Source: Rhodovulum kholense (GTDB taxonomy: Bacteria; Pseudomonadota; Alphaproteobacteria; Rhodobacterales; Rhodobacteraceae). Taken from it: a stretch of 64,000 nucleotides of DNA. The position numbers and the translations under genes were made by a program. Numbering within the stretch: position 1 is the stretch's first letter; each line of letters opens with the position of its first letter. The stretch covers positions 79,563 through 143,562 of the forward strand of contig NZ_QAYC01000011.1 of NCBI RefSeq assembly GCF_003053725.1, given 5' to 3'. Shown one piece after another: positions 43,345-51,713 of the stretch. The notes under the pieces are model-generated. The model saw nothing but the letters and a program-made list of their open reading frames with translations, made no database searches and was not told where the DNA came from.

Positions 43345-44255
43345 TGACCAGCACCGACATGCCCCTTGCCATGGCCGGCCCCGAGGCCGGGCGCCGGATC
43401 TCGACCCGGATCTGGCAGACCGCCTTCGCCTCGGTCGAGTTCCGGATCGGTCTGGCCGTCTTCGTTCTGCTGCTGCTGGCGGCGCTGTTGTACCCCGAGC
43501 TGAGCGGCATCGACCCGACCAAGATGAACATCCGCGCCAAGCTGACCCCGCCCTTGTTCATGGGCGAGGGCTGGGACTGGGCGCATCCGCTGGGCACCGA
43601 TCAGCTGGGCCGCGACATGCTGTCCCGCGCGCTGGTGGGGCTGCGCTATTCGCTTCTGATCGGGGTCTCGACCACGGTCCTGATGCTGCTGGCGGGCGCG
43701 ATGATCGGGCTTTTCGCGGGTTATTTCGGCGGGCGCACCGATACCGTGCTGATGCGGCTGACCGATGCCCAGCTCTCGGTCCCGATGATCATCCTCGCGA
43801 TCACCATCCTCGGCGTGTCGCGGCCCACCATCCCCTCGATCATCCTGGTTCTGGGGCTGGCGGGCTGGCCGGTCTATGCGCGGGTGATGCGTTCGACCGT
43901 GATGGCCGAGCGCAAGAAGGAATATGTGCGCGGCGCGATGGTGCTGGGGGCCACCGATCTGCGGATCATGTTCACCCTGCTGCTGCCGCTGGTGCTGCCG
44001 CCGATGGCCTTCGTCGCGGTCTTGGATATCGCGCGGATGATGATCTTTGAAAGCGTGCTGGGGTTCCTGGGTCTGGGCGTGCAGCCGCCCACGCCGACAT
44101 TCGGCAATGTCATCGCCGACGGGCGCAAGTACCTGATGAATGCCTGGTGGATCGCCACCATGCCTGGCGTCTTCCTGGTGCTGACCCTGACCAGCATCAA
44201 CCTGATGGGCGCCGCGCTCGAACGCGCCCGGAACGCGATCTATGGAGGGGCGTGA
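43344..44255 (+). CDS. Dpp/Opp-type ABC permease 2 (DppC-like)
   Basis: A 303-residue permease. It has an N-terminal helix (IGLAVFVLLLLAALLYPEL), HPLGTDQLGRDMLSRALVG, the typical DppC segment, and the coupling loop KKEYVRGAMVLGATDLRIMF. GLGVQPPTPTFGNVI closes the last periplasmic loop. It pairs with the DppB-like permease and lies one base from the ATPase gene. Confidence 0.92.
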   Translation: MTSTDMPLAMAGPEAGRRISTRIWQTAFASVEFRIGLAVFVLLLLAALLYPELSGIDPTKMNIRAKLTPPLFMGEGWDWAHPLGTDQLGRDMLSRALVGLRYSLLIGVSTTVLMLLAGAMIGLFAGYFGGRTDTVLMRLTDAQLSVPMIILAITILGVSRPTIPSIILVLGLAGWPVYARVMRSTVMAERKKEYVRGAMVLGATDLRIMFTLLLPLVLPPMAFVAVLDIARMMIFESVLGFLGLGVQPPTPTFGNVIADGRKYLMNAWWIATMPGVFLVLTLTSINLMGAALERARNAIYGGA

Positions 44256-44256
44256 G

Positions 44257-46110
44257 ATGGCCTTGGACACGACCGGAGCTACCGAAACGTTGCTCAGCGT
44301 GCGCGGCCTCGGCGTCGCGGCGGGCGACAAGCCGATCCTGACCGATATCTCCTTCGATCTGGCGCCGTGCTCGATCCTGTCGGTGATCGGGGAAAGCGGT
44401 TCGGGCAAGACCGTGCTGGCCCGCGCGCTGGCCAGCTGGCTGTCGGCGCCGCTGCGGGTGACGGGCGGCGAGATCCGGTTTCGCGGCCGCGATCTGGTGG
44501 CCGATCCGGGCCATGCCCGCAGCCTTGCCGGGCGCGAGATCGCCTATGTCGGCGGCAACCCGGCGGGCGCGCTCGACCCGACCATGACCGTTGGCGCGCA
44601 GCTGGTGGAAAAGCTGCGCGCGGTGCGGCCCGACATCCCGGCGGCCGAGGCGCGGGCCAAGGCGATCCGGTTGCTGGAGGCGGTGCATATCCCCTCGGCC
44701 GCGCGGCGGTTCCACGAATATCCGTTCCAGTATTCGGGCGGCATGATGCAGCGGGCGATGATCGTCGATGCGCTGATCTCGGACCCCGCGCTGCTGATCG
44801 CCGACAACATCACCCAGCCGCTGGACGTGACCGTCGCCGCCCAGATCCTCAAGCTGATGCGTGAGCTGAACCACGACTTCTCGACCGCGATCCTGTTCAT
44901 CTGCTCGTCGCTGCCGGTGGCCTGCGATGCCTCGGACGAGGTGATGGTGCTGCATGAGGGCCGGGTGGTCGAGCGCCAGACCCCGGCCGCGCTGGTGGCC
45001 CGGCCCGGGCACAGCTACACGCGCGAGCTGATCGCCGAACTGCCGACGCTCTGGCAGGGCGGCGAGACCGGCGCGGGGCGCGAGATCGACCGGAACCGCC
45101 GCGCGATCATGTCGGTCCGGGGGCTGGCCAAGGCCTATGAGGTGCGCGCGCGCGGCCAGGCGGGCGTGTCGCGGGTGCAGGCCGTGCGCAATGTCGATTT
45201 CGACGTCTTCCCGGGCGACAATTTCGGGGTCGTGGGCGAATCCGGCTGCGGGAAATCCTCGCTGATGCGGCTTTTGACCGGGCTGGAACGGCCCGATGCG
45301 GGGTCGGTCTTCTTCGAGGGCGAGAATGTCGCCGCCGCCAGCCCGAAACGCCTGCGCGCGCTGCGCCGCAAGTTCCAGCTGGTGTTGCAGGACCCTTACG
45401 GCTGCCTGCCGCCGCAATCGCCGATCGGCGCGATCCTTGAGGAACCGCTGAAGATCCACCGGATCGGCAGCGCCGCCGAGCGGCGCGACCGGGCGCGCGC
45501 GGTGATGGCCGAGGTCGGGCTTTCGGACAGTCTGTACCGCGCATTGCCGACCGGGCTGTCGGCGGGCCAGCGCCAGCGGCTGAACGTCGCCCGCGCGATG
45601 ATCCTGGAACCCCGGCTGCTGATCATGGACGAGACGCTGTCGGCGCTCGATCAGACCGAACAGGGCAAGCTGCTGGATCTGTTCGACAAGCTGCAGGCCC
45701 AGCACGGCTTTACCTACATCTTCATCTCGCATGACCTGACCATGGTGCGGCAGGTCTGTTCGCGGATCGCGGTGATGTATCTGGGCGAAACCGTCGAGGT
45801 CGCGCCCAACGAGCGGCTCTTCTTCGATCCCGGCCATCCCTACAGCCGCGCGTTGCTGTCGGCCGCGCCGACGCTGGAAGAACGCCGCTACCGCCCCGAG
45901 GACTGCCTGCTGGAGGGCGAACCCCCCAGCCCCATCGACCTGCCCCCGGGCTGCGCCTTTGCCAGCCGCTGCCCGCAGGCCTTCGACCGCTGCCGGGCCG
46001 AGAACCCGGCGCTCCGCGCCCGCGGCGATCACGCGCTGGCCGCCTGTTTCCTCAACCCCGACCCCGACATCGCGCTGCATGAAACCGCCACGGAGACGCC
46101 CCATGCCTGA
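44257..46110 (+). CDS. Fused two-domain Dpp-type ABC ATPase with degenerate first domain
   Basis: A 617-residue fusion of DppD-like and DppF-like ATPases; ATG 44257 has GGAGGGG upstream. Domain 1 (about 10-265) keeps Walker A GESGSGKT (45-52) and a signature YSGGMMQR (159-166). It has lost the Q-loop Gln (G100), the Walker B glutamate (N184 in IADNITQPLD) and the H-loop His (S217 in FICSSLP). Domain 2 (about 285-560) is canonical: GESGCGKS 327-334, Q378, LSAGQRQR 434-441, E459 in MDETLSALD and H492. A C-terminal oligopeptide cap with CAFASRCPQAFDRC follows. One composite ATP site should be dead and the other active. It overlaps the amidohydrolase start. Confidence 0.92.
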   Translation: MALDTTGATETLLSVRGLGVAAGDKPILTDISFDLAPCSILSVIGESGSGKTVLARALASWLSAPLRVTGGEIRFRGRDLVADPGHARSLAGREIAYVGGNPAGALDPTMTVGAQLVEKLRAVRPDIPAAEARAKAIRLLEAVHIPSAARRFHEYPFQYSGGMMQRAMIVDALISDPALLIADNITQPLDVTVAAQILKLMRELNHDFSTAILFICSSLPVACDASDEVMVLHEGRVVERQTPAALVARPGHSYTRELIAELPTLWQGGETGAGREIDRNRRAIMSVRGLAKAYEVRARGQAGVSRVQAVRNVDFDVFPGDNFGVVGESGCGKSSLMRLLTGLERPDAGSVFFEGENVAAASPKRLRALRRKFQLVLQDPYGCLPPQSPIGAILEEPLKIHRIGSAAERRDRARAVMAEVGLSDSLYRALPTGLSAGQRQRLNVARAMILEPRLLIMDETLSALDQTEQGKLLDLFDKLQAQHGFTYIFISHDLTMVRQVCSRIAVMYLGETVEVAPNERLFFDPGHPYSRALLSAAPTLEERRYRPEDCLLEGEPPSPIDLPPGCAFASRCPQAFDRCRAENPALRARGDHALAACFLNPDPDIALHETATETPHA

Positions 46111-47377
46111 GACCCCGAGCCTTGCCCGCATCGACGCGGAGCTTCTGAACCAGCTGATGGAAAAGGTGTCGGAATTCGGCTCGACCGGCGATGGCGGGGT
46201 CGACCGCCCGGTGCTGACCGATGCCCACAAGGCCGCCCGCGACTGGTTCCGGGCCGAGCTGACCGCGCGCGGCTATTCCGTGCTGGTCGACGCCATCGGC
46301 AACCTGTTCGGGCGGATCGACCTTGCGGGGCCGGACGCGCCGCTGGTGATGATCGGATCGCATCTCGACAGCCAGCCCAAAGGCGGGCGGTTCGACGGCG
46401 CCTATGGGGTGATGGCGGCGCTGGCCGCGGTCGAGAGCTTTCGCAAGGGAACCGAGGCGCCGCGCTGCAACTACGTCATCGCCGACTGGATGAACGAGGA
46501 GGGCGCGCGGTTCCAGCCCAGCCTTCTGGGCTCGTCGGTCTTCGCGGGGCTTGTCGATCTCGACTGGGCGCTGGCGCGGCGCGACCGCGACGGGAAAAGC
46601 GTAGGCGAAGAGCTGGTCCGCACCGGCTACAAGGGCACCGACGCGGCGCCGACGCCCGATCTGTATCTCGAGATCCATATCGAGGGGGATTCCAAGATGG
46701 AAACGGCGGGCGCGCGCATCGCCCCCTTCCTGCGCCACTGGGGCGCGCTGAAGGTGCGGATCGAGGTCACGGGCGAACAGAACCATACCGGCCCGACGCC
46801 GATGGAGGACCGCAAGGATGCGGTTCTGGGCGCGGCCCATATCATCGCCGAGGTGCGGCGGCTGGCGGATGTGGCCGAGGACACGCTGTTCACCTCGGTC
46901 GCGCGGGTCGATATCTCGCCCAATTCGCCCAATATCGTGCCCGGCAAGGCCATCCTGTTCTGCGAATTGCGCGCGCCCGAACAGGCGATGCTGGACTGGT
47001 CCGAGGCCAGCCTGCGCGCGGCGCTGCCCGATCTGGCGGCACGGGCGCGGACCACGGCCGAGATCGTGTCCGTCGACCGCCGTCCGGCCGGAAAGTTCGA
47101 CCCCCGGCTGGCGATGCTGACCGAGCGGGTGGCAGACGATTTCGGGCTGCCGAAGATGCAGCTCGACACCATCGGCGGGCATGACGCGGTGGCGGTGAAC
47201 GCGATCCTGCCGGCGCTGGTGATCGCCGTGCCCTCGGTCGGCGGCGTGATCCACCGCAACGACGAATATACCAGCCCCGAGGATCTGGCGGCGGGCGGCG
47301 ACGTGCTGACCGACATGGTCCGCCGGATCGACCGCGCGGGCGGCGATCTGGATCTTGCCCTCGGGGCCAACGCATGA
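46103..47377 (+). CDS. M20-family amidohydrolase (N-carbamoyl-amino-acid/allantoate hydrolase type)
   Basis: A 424-residue metallohydrolase: H87 in IGSHLDSQ, D98 in GRFDGAYG, E132/E133 in WMNEEGARF, H192 in LEIHIEG and the dimer-domain HTGPTPMEDRKDA. These are the landmarks of the hydantoinase/carbamoylase group that cuts C-N bonds of N-carbamoyl or ureido acids and some amides. After HIE the usual QGPVLE is replaced by GDSKMET, a change in the active-site wall. ATG 46103 overlaps the ATPase end by 8 bases. In this operon it may release an amine such as ethanolamine from an N-linked precursor; this is inferred. Confidence 0.88.
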   Translation: MPETPSLARIDAELLNQLMEKVSEFGSTGDGGVDRPVLTDAHKAARDWFRAELTARGYSVLVDAIGNLFGRIDLAGPDAPLVMIGSHLDSQPKGGRFDGAYGVMAALAAVESFRKGTEAPRCNYVIADWMNEEGARFQPSLLGSSVFAGLVDLDWALARRDRDGKSVGEELVRTGYKGTDAAPTPDLYLEIHIEGDSKMETAGARIAPFLRHWGALKVRIEVTGEQNHTGPTPMEDRKDAVLGAAHIIAEVRRLADVAEDTLFTSVARVDISPNSPNIVPGKAILFCELRAPEQAMLDWSEASLRAALPDLAARARTTAEIVSVDRRPAGKFDPRLAMLTERVADDFGLPKMQLDTIGGHDAVAVNAILPALVIAVPSVGGVIHRNDEYTSPEDLAAGGDVLTDMVRRIDRAGGDLDLALGANA

Positions 47378-48315
47378 CCGGCGCGCTTGTCACAGACGAG
47401 ATGATGGCCGCCGCCTGTGCCGCGGCCGGGCTGGCCCGCGACGGGATGCGTCCCGGGCCAGCACCGCTGGCCTCGCCCAGCTATCTGGCGCTGGAAAGCG
47501 CCTCGGTCCTGACCGGCGGGGTCTTTCTCAAGGTCATGCATCCCGAGATGCGGGAGGGGTTCGACCTCGACGCCGCCATGGCGCTGGCCCGGCAGGCGGG
47601 TGAGGCGGGGGTCGGGCCCAGGGTGCTGTGGTCGGACGCCGCGCAGGGCGCCATCGCCATGGAGGCCCTGACCGAGGCCGATGGCTGGCACCGGGCGATG
47701 CAGAAGGACTTGCAGGAGCCGCCGGTTCTGGCCGCCGCGATGGCCGCGCTGAAGGCGCTGCACGCGACGCCCGCGCTCGCCACCCGCTTCGATCCCTTCG
47801 CGCAGATCGACGCGCAGATCGCCGAATTCGGCCGGATCGGCGCGCCGCTGCCCGACGATATCGACTGGCTGCGCCGGTTGATCGGGGCGGCCGAGCCGGT
47901 GCTGCGGACGGGCGCGACGCTGGCGCCCTGCCGCAATGACGGGTCCGCCTCGAACCTGATGCTGGGGCCCGGGGGGGCCGTGCGGCTGGTTGATTACGAC
48001 CGGGCGGGGATGAACGACCCGCTTTACGATCTGGGGGTCCTGCTGGCCGAGGCCACCGATTTCGAGCGCGACATGCGGGCGGGTTTCGCCGCCTATGCCG
48101 GGGGCGTCGACGACGCGGGCTTTGCCCGCGCCCGGCTCTGGTCCTTCGTCGATGACATGCTGCACGCGCTTTGGGCGCGGCTGAAGGCGCGGACCTCGGT
48201 CCGGGGCGGCGTCGAATGGCTGAAATACGGCGAATGGCGGCTGATGCGGCTGCGGATGGCGCTGAACCATCCGCAATTCGAGCAGAAGATCCGGCTGGCG
48301 GGAGGGGCGGCATGA
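47374..48315 (+). CDS. Kinase-fold protein (APH/choline kinase family), copy A
   Basis: A 313-residue protein with the aminoglycoside-phosphotransferase/choline-kinase fold: VFLKVMHPE as ATP-lysine region (about 50-58), CRNDGSASNLML (186-197) as the catalytic loop, and VRLVDYDRAGMNDPLYDLG as the Mg loop. The loop histidine usually seen before N-D is Arg187; D189 and N194 remain. The N-terminal Gly-rich ATP loop is weak, so activity could be altered. Start overlaps the amidohydrolase stop (ATGA). It is probably a pair with the next gene, acting on an amino-alcohol or sugar. Confidence 0.82.
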   Translation: MTGALVTDEMMAAACAAAGLARDGMRPGPAPLASPSYLALESASVLTGGVFLKVMHPEMREGFDLDAAMALARQAGEAGVGPRVLWSDAAQGAIAMEALTEADGWHRAMQKDLQEPPVLAAAMAALKALHATPALATRFDPFAQIDAQIAEFGRIGAPLPDDIDWLRRLIGAAEPVLRTGATLAPCRNDGSASNLMLGPGGAVRLVDYDRAGMNDPLYDLGVLLAEATDFERDMRAGFAAYAGGVDDAGFARARLWSFVDDMLHALWARLKARTSVRGGVEWLKYGEWRLMRLRMALNHPQFEQKIRLAGGAA

Positions 48316-49256
48316 GCATGAAGACACTGGGCCAGGCCGCGCATCCGATGGAAGAGGCGATCGAGGCGGTGATCGCCAAGGCGCCGCTGTTCCGGGGCGG
48401 GGTGGGCATGGTCTATGGCCCGGTCTCGGGCGGGATCAGCAACGAGAACTGGCGCGTGACCGCGACCGATGGCAGTGGCGACTGGTTCGTCAAGATCCCC
48501 GGCAACGGCACCGAGATGTTCATCGACCGCGCGGCCGCCTTCGAGGCCTCGCAGAAGGCGGCGGCGGCGGGGCTCGGCCCCCGGGTCTATGACGATCTGG
48601 CCGCCGAGGGCGTCGAGATCAACGATTTCATGGCCGACCGCCGCCCCTCGACCCACAGCGATTTCGCGGTTCCCGAAAACCGCCGCGCGGCCATCGCTGC
48701 CTATCGCCGGATGCACGCGCTGCCGCCCTTGGCCGCGACCAAGACCGTCTTCGACATGATCGACGAACACGCCGCCCAGGCCGCCGATCTGGGCGCGCCG
48801 CGGTTTCGCGACCATGACTGGATCATGCTGAACGAGGCCATGGCGCGCGCGGCGCTGATGGCCTCGGGGCTCGATCTGGTGCCCTGTTTCAACGATCCGA
48901 TGCCGGGGAATTTCATGATGGGCGAGGACGGCTCGATCCTGCTGATCGACTACGAATATGCCTCGATGAACGACCGCTGCTACGATCTGGGGATCTGGTT
49001 CGGCGAGATGTTCTTTACCCCCGCGCAGGAACTTGAGCTGATCGAGGCCTATTTCGGCGCGGTCCGTCCCGAGATCGTGTCGCGGGTCATCGTCCACAAG
49101 GCGCTGGCCGACGTGAAATGGGCGCTGTGGTCGATGGTGCAGCTGAAGGTGTCGCGACTGGCCTTCGATTTTCACAAATACGGAATGTGGAAGCTGATGC
49201 GGTTTCGCCAGATCACCGGCCATGCCGACTGGCCCGGGCATCTGCGGACGGTCTGA
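48312..49256 (+). CDS. Choline/ethanolamine kinase-like protein, copy B
   Basis: A 314-residue protein closer to choline kinases: GPVSGGISNENWRV (Gly-rich loop, about 37-50), WFVKIPG with ATP-lysine K61, CFNDPMPGN with catalytic D195 and N200, and LLIDYEYASMNDRCYDLG with D213 and E215. The choline-kinase motif normally reads HND; here F193 replaces the His. It overlaps copy A by four bases and sits 18 bases before eutB. An ethanolamine- or choline-like substrate fits the eut neighbours; direct evidence is absent. Confidence 0.87.
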   Translation: MSMKTLGQAAHPMEEAIEAVIAKAPLFRGGVGMVYGPVSGGISNENWRVTATDGSGDWFVKIPGNGTEMFIDRAAAFEASQKAAAAGLGPRVYDDLAAEGVEINDFMADRRPSTHSDFAVPENRRAAIAAYRRMHALPPLAATKTVFDMIDEHAAQAADLGAPRFRDHDWIMLNEAMARAALMASGLDLVPCFNDPMPGNFMMGEDGSILLIDYEYASMNDRCYDLGIWFGEMFFTPAQELELIEAYFGAVRPEIVSRVIVHKALADVKWALWSMVQLKVSRLAFDFHKYGMWKLMRFRQITGHADWPGHLRTV

Positions 49257-49274
49257 GCGGGAAAGGCGGGAAAC

Positions 49275-50654
49275 ATGCCCCGATACTGTGCCATCGCCGG
49301 GGGCGAGCGGTTCGCCTTCGACAGTCTGGCCCGGCTGCTGGCCGCAGCGACGCCGGAACGCTCGGGCGACCAGCTTGCGGGCATCGCGGCCCAAAGCGCG
49401 ACCGAACGGGTCGCGGCGCGGCGGGCGCTGGCCGATCTGCCGCTGGCCGAGTTCCTCACCGAGGCGGTCGTGCCCTATGAGGCCGACGAGGTCACGCGGC
49501 TGATCCTCGACAGCCATGACCGCGCGGCCTTCGCCCCCTTCGCTGCGATGACGGTGGGCGATTTCCGCGACTGGCTGCTGTCGCCCGCGGCCCATGCGAA
49601 AAGACTTGCCGCCGCGGCGCCGGGGCTGACGCCCGAGATGGTCGCGGCGGTGTCGAAGATCATGCGCAATCAGGACCTGATCCGGGTGGCGCGCAAGGTC
49701 GAGGTGGTGACCGCCTTTCGCAACACCATCGGCAAGGCCGGGACTCTGTCGACCCGGTTGCAGCCCAACCACCCGGCCGACGACGTGTGCGGCATCGCGG
49801 TCTCGACGCTGGACGGGCTGCTGTTCGGGGCAGGGGACGCGGTGATCGGCATCAACCCGGCCTCGGACAACCTCGCGAATTGCGCGGGCCTGCTGGCGGC
49901 GCTGGACGAGATGGTGACGGCTCTGGCCATCCCGACCCAGACCTGCGTGCTGACCCATGTGACCAACGCGCTCCGCCTGATCGAGGGCGGCGCGCCGGTC
50001 GATCTGATCTTCCAGTCGGTGGCCGGGACCGAGGCCGCGAACGAGGGGTTCGGCGTCAGCCTGTCGATCCTCGCCGAGGCGCATGCGGCCGGGCGCAGCC
50101 TCGGCCGGGGCACGGTCGGCGACAACCTGATGTATTTCGAGACCGGGCAGGGGGCCGCGCTGTCGGCCGAGGCCCATCACGGCGTCGATCAGCAGACGCT
50201 GGAGGCCCGCGCCTATGGCGTCGCCCGCGCCTTCCGGCCGCTTCTGGTCAACACCGTCGTGGGCTTCATCGGGCCGGAATACCTGTTCGACGGCAAGCAG
50301 ATCATCCGCGCCGGGCTCGAGGATCATTTCTGCGGCAAGCTGCTGGGCCTGCCGATGGGGGTCGATGTCTGCTATACCAACCATGTCGAGGCCGATCAGG
50401 ACGACATGGACGTGCTGATGACGCTGTTGACCCGGGCGGGGGTGACCTTCCTGATTACCGTGCCGGGGGCGGATGACGTCATGCTGGGCTATCAGAGCCT
50501 CGCCTTCGAGGATATCGGCTATCTGCGCGAGGTGACCGGGCTGCGGCCCGCGCCGGAATTCGAGATGTGGCTGGCGCGCACGGGGCTGGCACAGGGGGCG
50601 GCCGCGCTGCCCGATCCCGAGGCGCTTGGCCGCCGCATGGGGATCGTGGCATGA
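49275..50654 (+). CDS. eutB: Ethanolamine ammonia-lyase large subunit, EutB
   Basis: A 459-residue protein, close to the 453 residues of E. coli EutB, and homologous end to end: RNTIGKAGTLSTRLQPNHP, INPASDN, THVTNALRLIEGGAPVDLIFQSVAGTE, EARAYGVARAF and VCYTNHVEADQDD. EutB holds the substrate in a TIM barrel and, with EutC and adenosylcobalamin, converts ethanolamine to acetaldehyde and ammonia. It is not accompanied by microcompartment shell genes or by eutA reactivase in this window. Its stop overlaps the eutC start. Confidence 0.96.
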   Translation: MPRYCAIAGGERFAFDSLARLLAAATPERSGDQLAGIAAQSATERVAARRALADLPLAEFLTEAVVPYEADEVTRLILDSHDRAAFAPFAAMTVGDFRDWLLSPAAHAKRLAAAAPGLTPEMVAAVSKIMRNQDLIRVARKVEVVTAFRNTIGKAGTLSTRLQPNHPADDVCGIAVSTLDGLLFGAGDAVIGINPASDNLANCAGLLAALDEMVTALAIPTQTCVLTHVTNALRLIEGGAPVDLIFQSVAGTEAANEGFGVSLSILAEAHAAGRSLGRGTVGDNLMYFETGQGAALSAEAHHGVDQQTLEARAYGVARAFRPLLVNTVVGFIGPEYLFDGKQIIRAGLEDHFCGKLLGLPMGVDVCYTNHVEADQDDMDVLMTLLTRAGVTFLITVPGADDVMLGYQSLAFEDIGYLREVTGLRPAPEFEMWLARTGLAQGAAALPDPEALGRRMGIVA

Positions 50655-51385
50655 GCGGCGCCGTCAGCGCGGGGTTCGACCGGCTGCGGACGCTGACGCC
50701 CGCCCGGGTGCGGCTCGATGCGGGCGCGGGGCCGGTGCCGCTGGGCGCGCTTCTCGACTTTCACGAGGCCCATGCGGCGGCGCGCGACGCGATCCGCGCC
50801 CGGCCCGACTGGGACGCTCTGGCCGCCGCGCTGGCGCCGCTGGCCACGATCCGGGTGCAAAGCCGCGCGGTCGAGCGCAGCGTCTATCTGCGCCGCCCCG
50901 ATCTTGGCCGCCGCCTGGCCGAGCCGGTGGACCTGCCGCACACGGGCTGTCCGCTGGTGGTGGTGGTGGGCGACGGGCTGTCGGCCCCGGCGCTGGCCCA
51001 TGCCGCACCGGTGATCGCGGCGCTGCGCGCGGCGTTGCCCGAGCTGGACGCCACGCCCGTCATCCTGGCCGAGGGCGCGCGCGTGGCGCTTGGCGACGAC
51101 ATCGCCGAACGGATGGGGGCCGCCATGTGCCTGATGCTGATCGGTGAGCGGCCGGGGCTGAGCGTCTCGGACAGTCTGGGGGCCTATCTGACCGCCGATC
51201 CGGTGCCCGGCACGCGGGACAGCGCGCGCAACTGCGTGTCGAACATCCACCGGACCGGCGGGCTGTCGCCCGAGGCGGCGGCCGCGCGCATCGCCTGGCT
51301 GATCGGCGCGGCGCGTCGGCTGGGCCGGACCGGGGTCGCGCTGAAGGATGAAAGCGGGACCGCGCCGGCTCTGGGACAGGCCTGA
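50651..51385 (+). CDS. eutC: Ethanolamine ammonia-lyase small subunit, EutC
   Basis: A 244-residue protein: TPARVRLDAGAGPVPLGALLDFHEAHAAARDA (typical EutC N-terminal helix), RVQSRAVERSVYLRRPDLGRRL, VVVVGDGLSA and CLMLIGERPGLSVSDSLGAYLTADP, and the NCVSNIH cysteine near the C-terminus. EutC supplies part of the cobalamin site. It is shorter than E. coli EutC (295), lacking the N-terminal extension. Last gene of the run that begins at 39843. Confidence 0.95.
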   Translation: MSGAVSAGFDRLRTLTPARVRLDAGAGPVPLGALLDFHEAHAAARDAIRARPDWDALAAALAPLATIRVQSRAVERSVYLRRPDLGRRLAEPVDLPHTGCPLVVVVGDGLSAPALAHAAPVIAALRAALPELDATPVILAEGARVALGDDIAERMGAAMCLMLIGERPGLSVSDSLGAYLTADPVPGTRDSARNCVSNIHRTGGLSPEAAAARIAWLIGAARRLGRTGVALKDESGTAPALGQA

Positions 51386-51713
51386 TCCGGCCGCCCCGGT
51401 GCCTCCGCAGATCTGCCCAAAAATTAATCATCCCATTAAGGATTGGGTAAGTTGGGGTTTGCAGCGGGTTACCCACAGGTTCCTCCCCAGATTCTGGGGA
51501 TAGGATCGAAACCTCGGGTGGCCCGGTCCCATGGCCCTTGGGCGAACCCGGACAACTGAGATCTGGAACAGGAAAGGGGGCGGCGCGCTGGTCGCCGCCA
51601 GCGCGGCGGAAGATCCGGGCCTGCGACGGGGGCTCAGGGCCCGGGCGCCGCCTGGGATGGCAGCGCCCGGGGGAGCGGCCCCGGGAACAGGGGGGAGCCC
51701 GGGGCCTGTCTGG
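51386..51713. terminator. Convergent intergenic region with palindrome and AT-rich patch
   Basis: About 330 bases between eutC and tctA (system 2). CCCCAGATTCTGGGG at 51485-51499 is a perfect 7-1-7 palindrome and may terminate from either side. An AT-rich patch with AAAATTAAT lies around 51420. TTACCCACA at 51469-51477 differs from a DnaA box by one base. No gene is supported here. Confidence 0.4.

Noticed and set aside
49200..49300. Cobalamin riboswitch or own promoter upstream of eutB
   Set aside because: Only 18 bases separate eutB from the preceding gene, too short for a riboswitch, and no B12-box was seen upstream of the run.
48093..50384. 763-codon minus-strand frame opposite the kinase and eutB genes
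   Set aside because: Shadow frame; the plus strand has eutB and kinase motifs.
51469..51477. DnaA-box-like TTACCCACA as a chromosomal origin signal
   Set aside because: A single one-mismatch box without a cluster, dnaA or typical oriC neighbours; the replicon has its own initiator at 12.7-13.4 kb.
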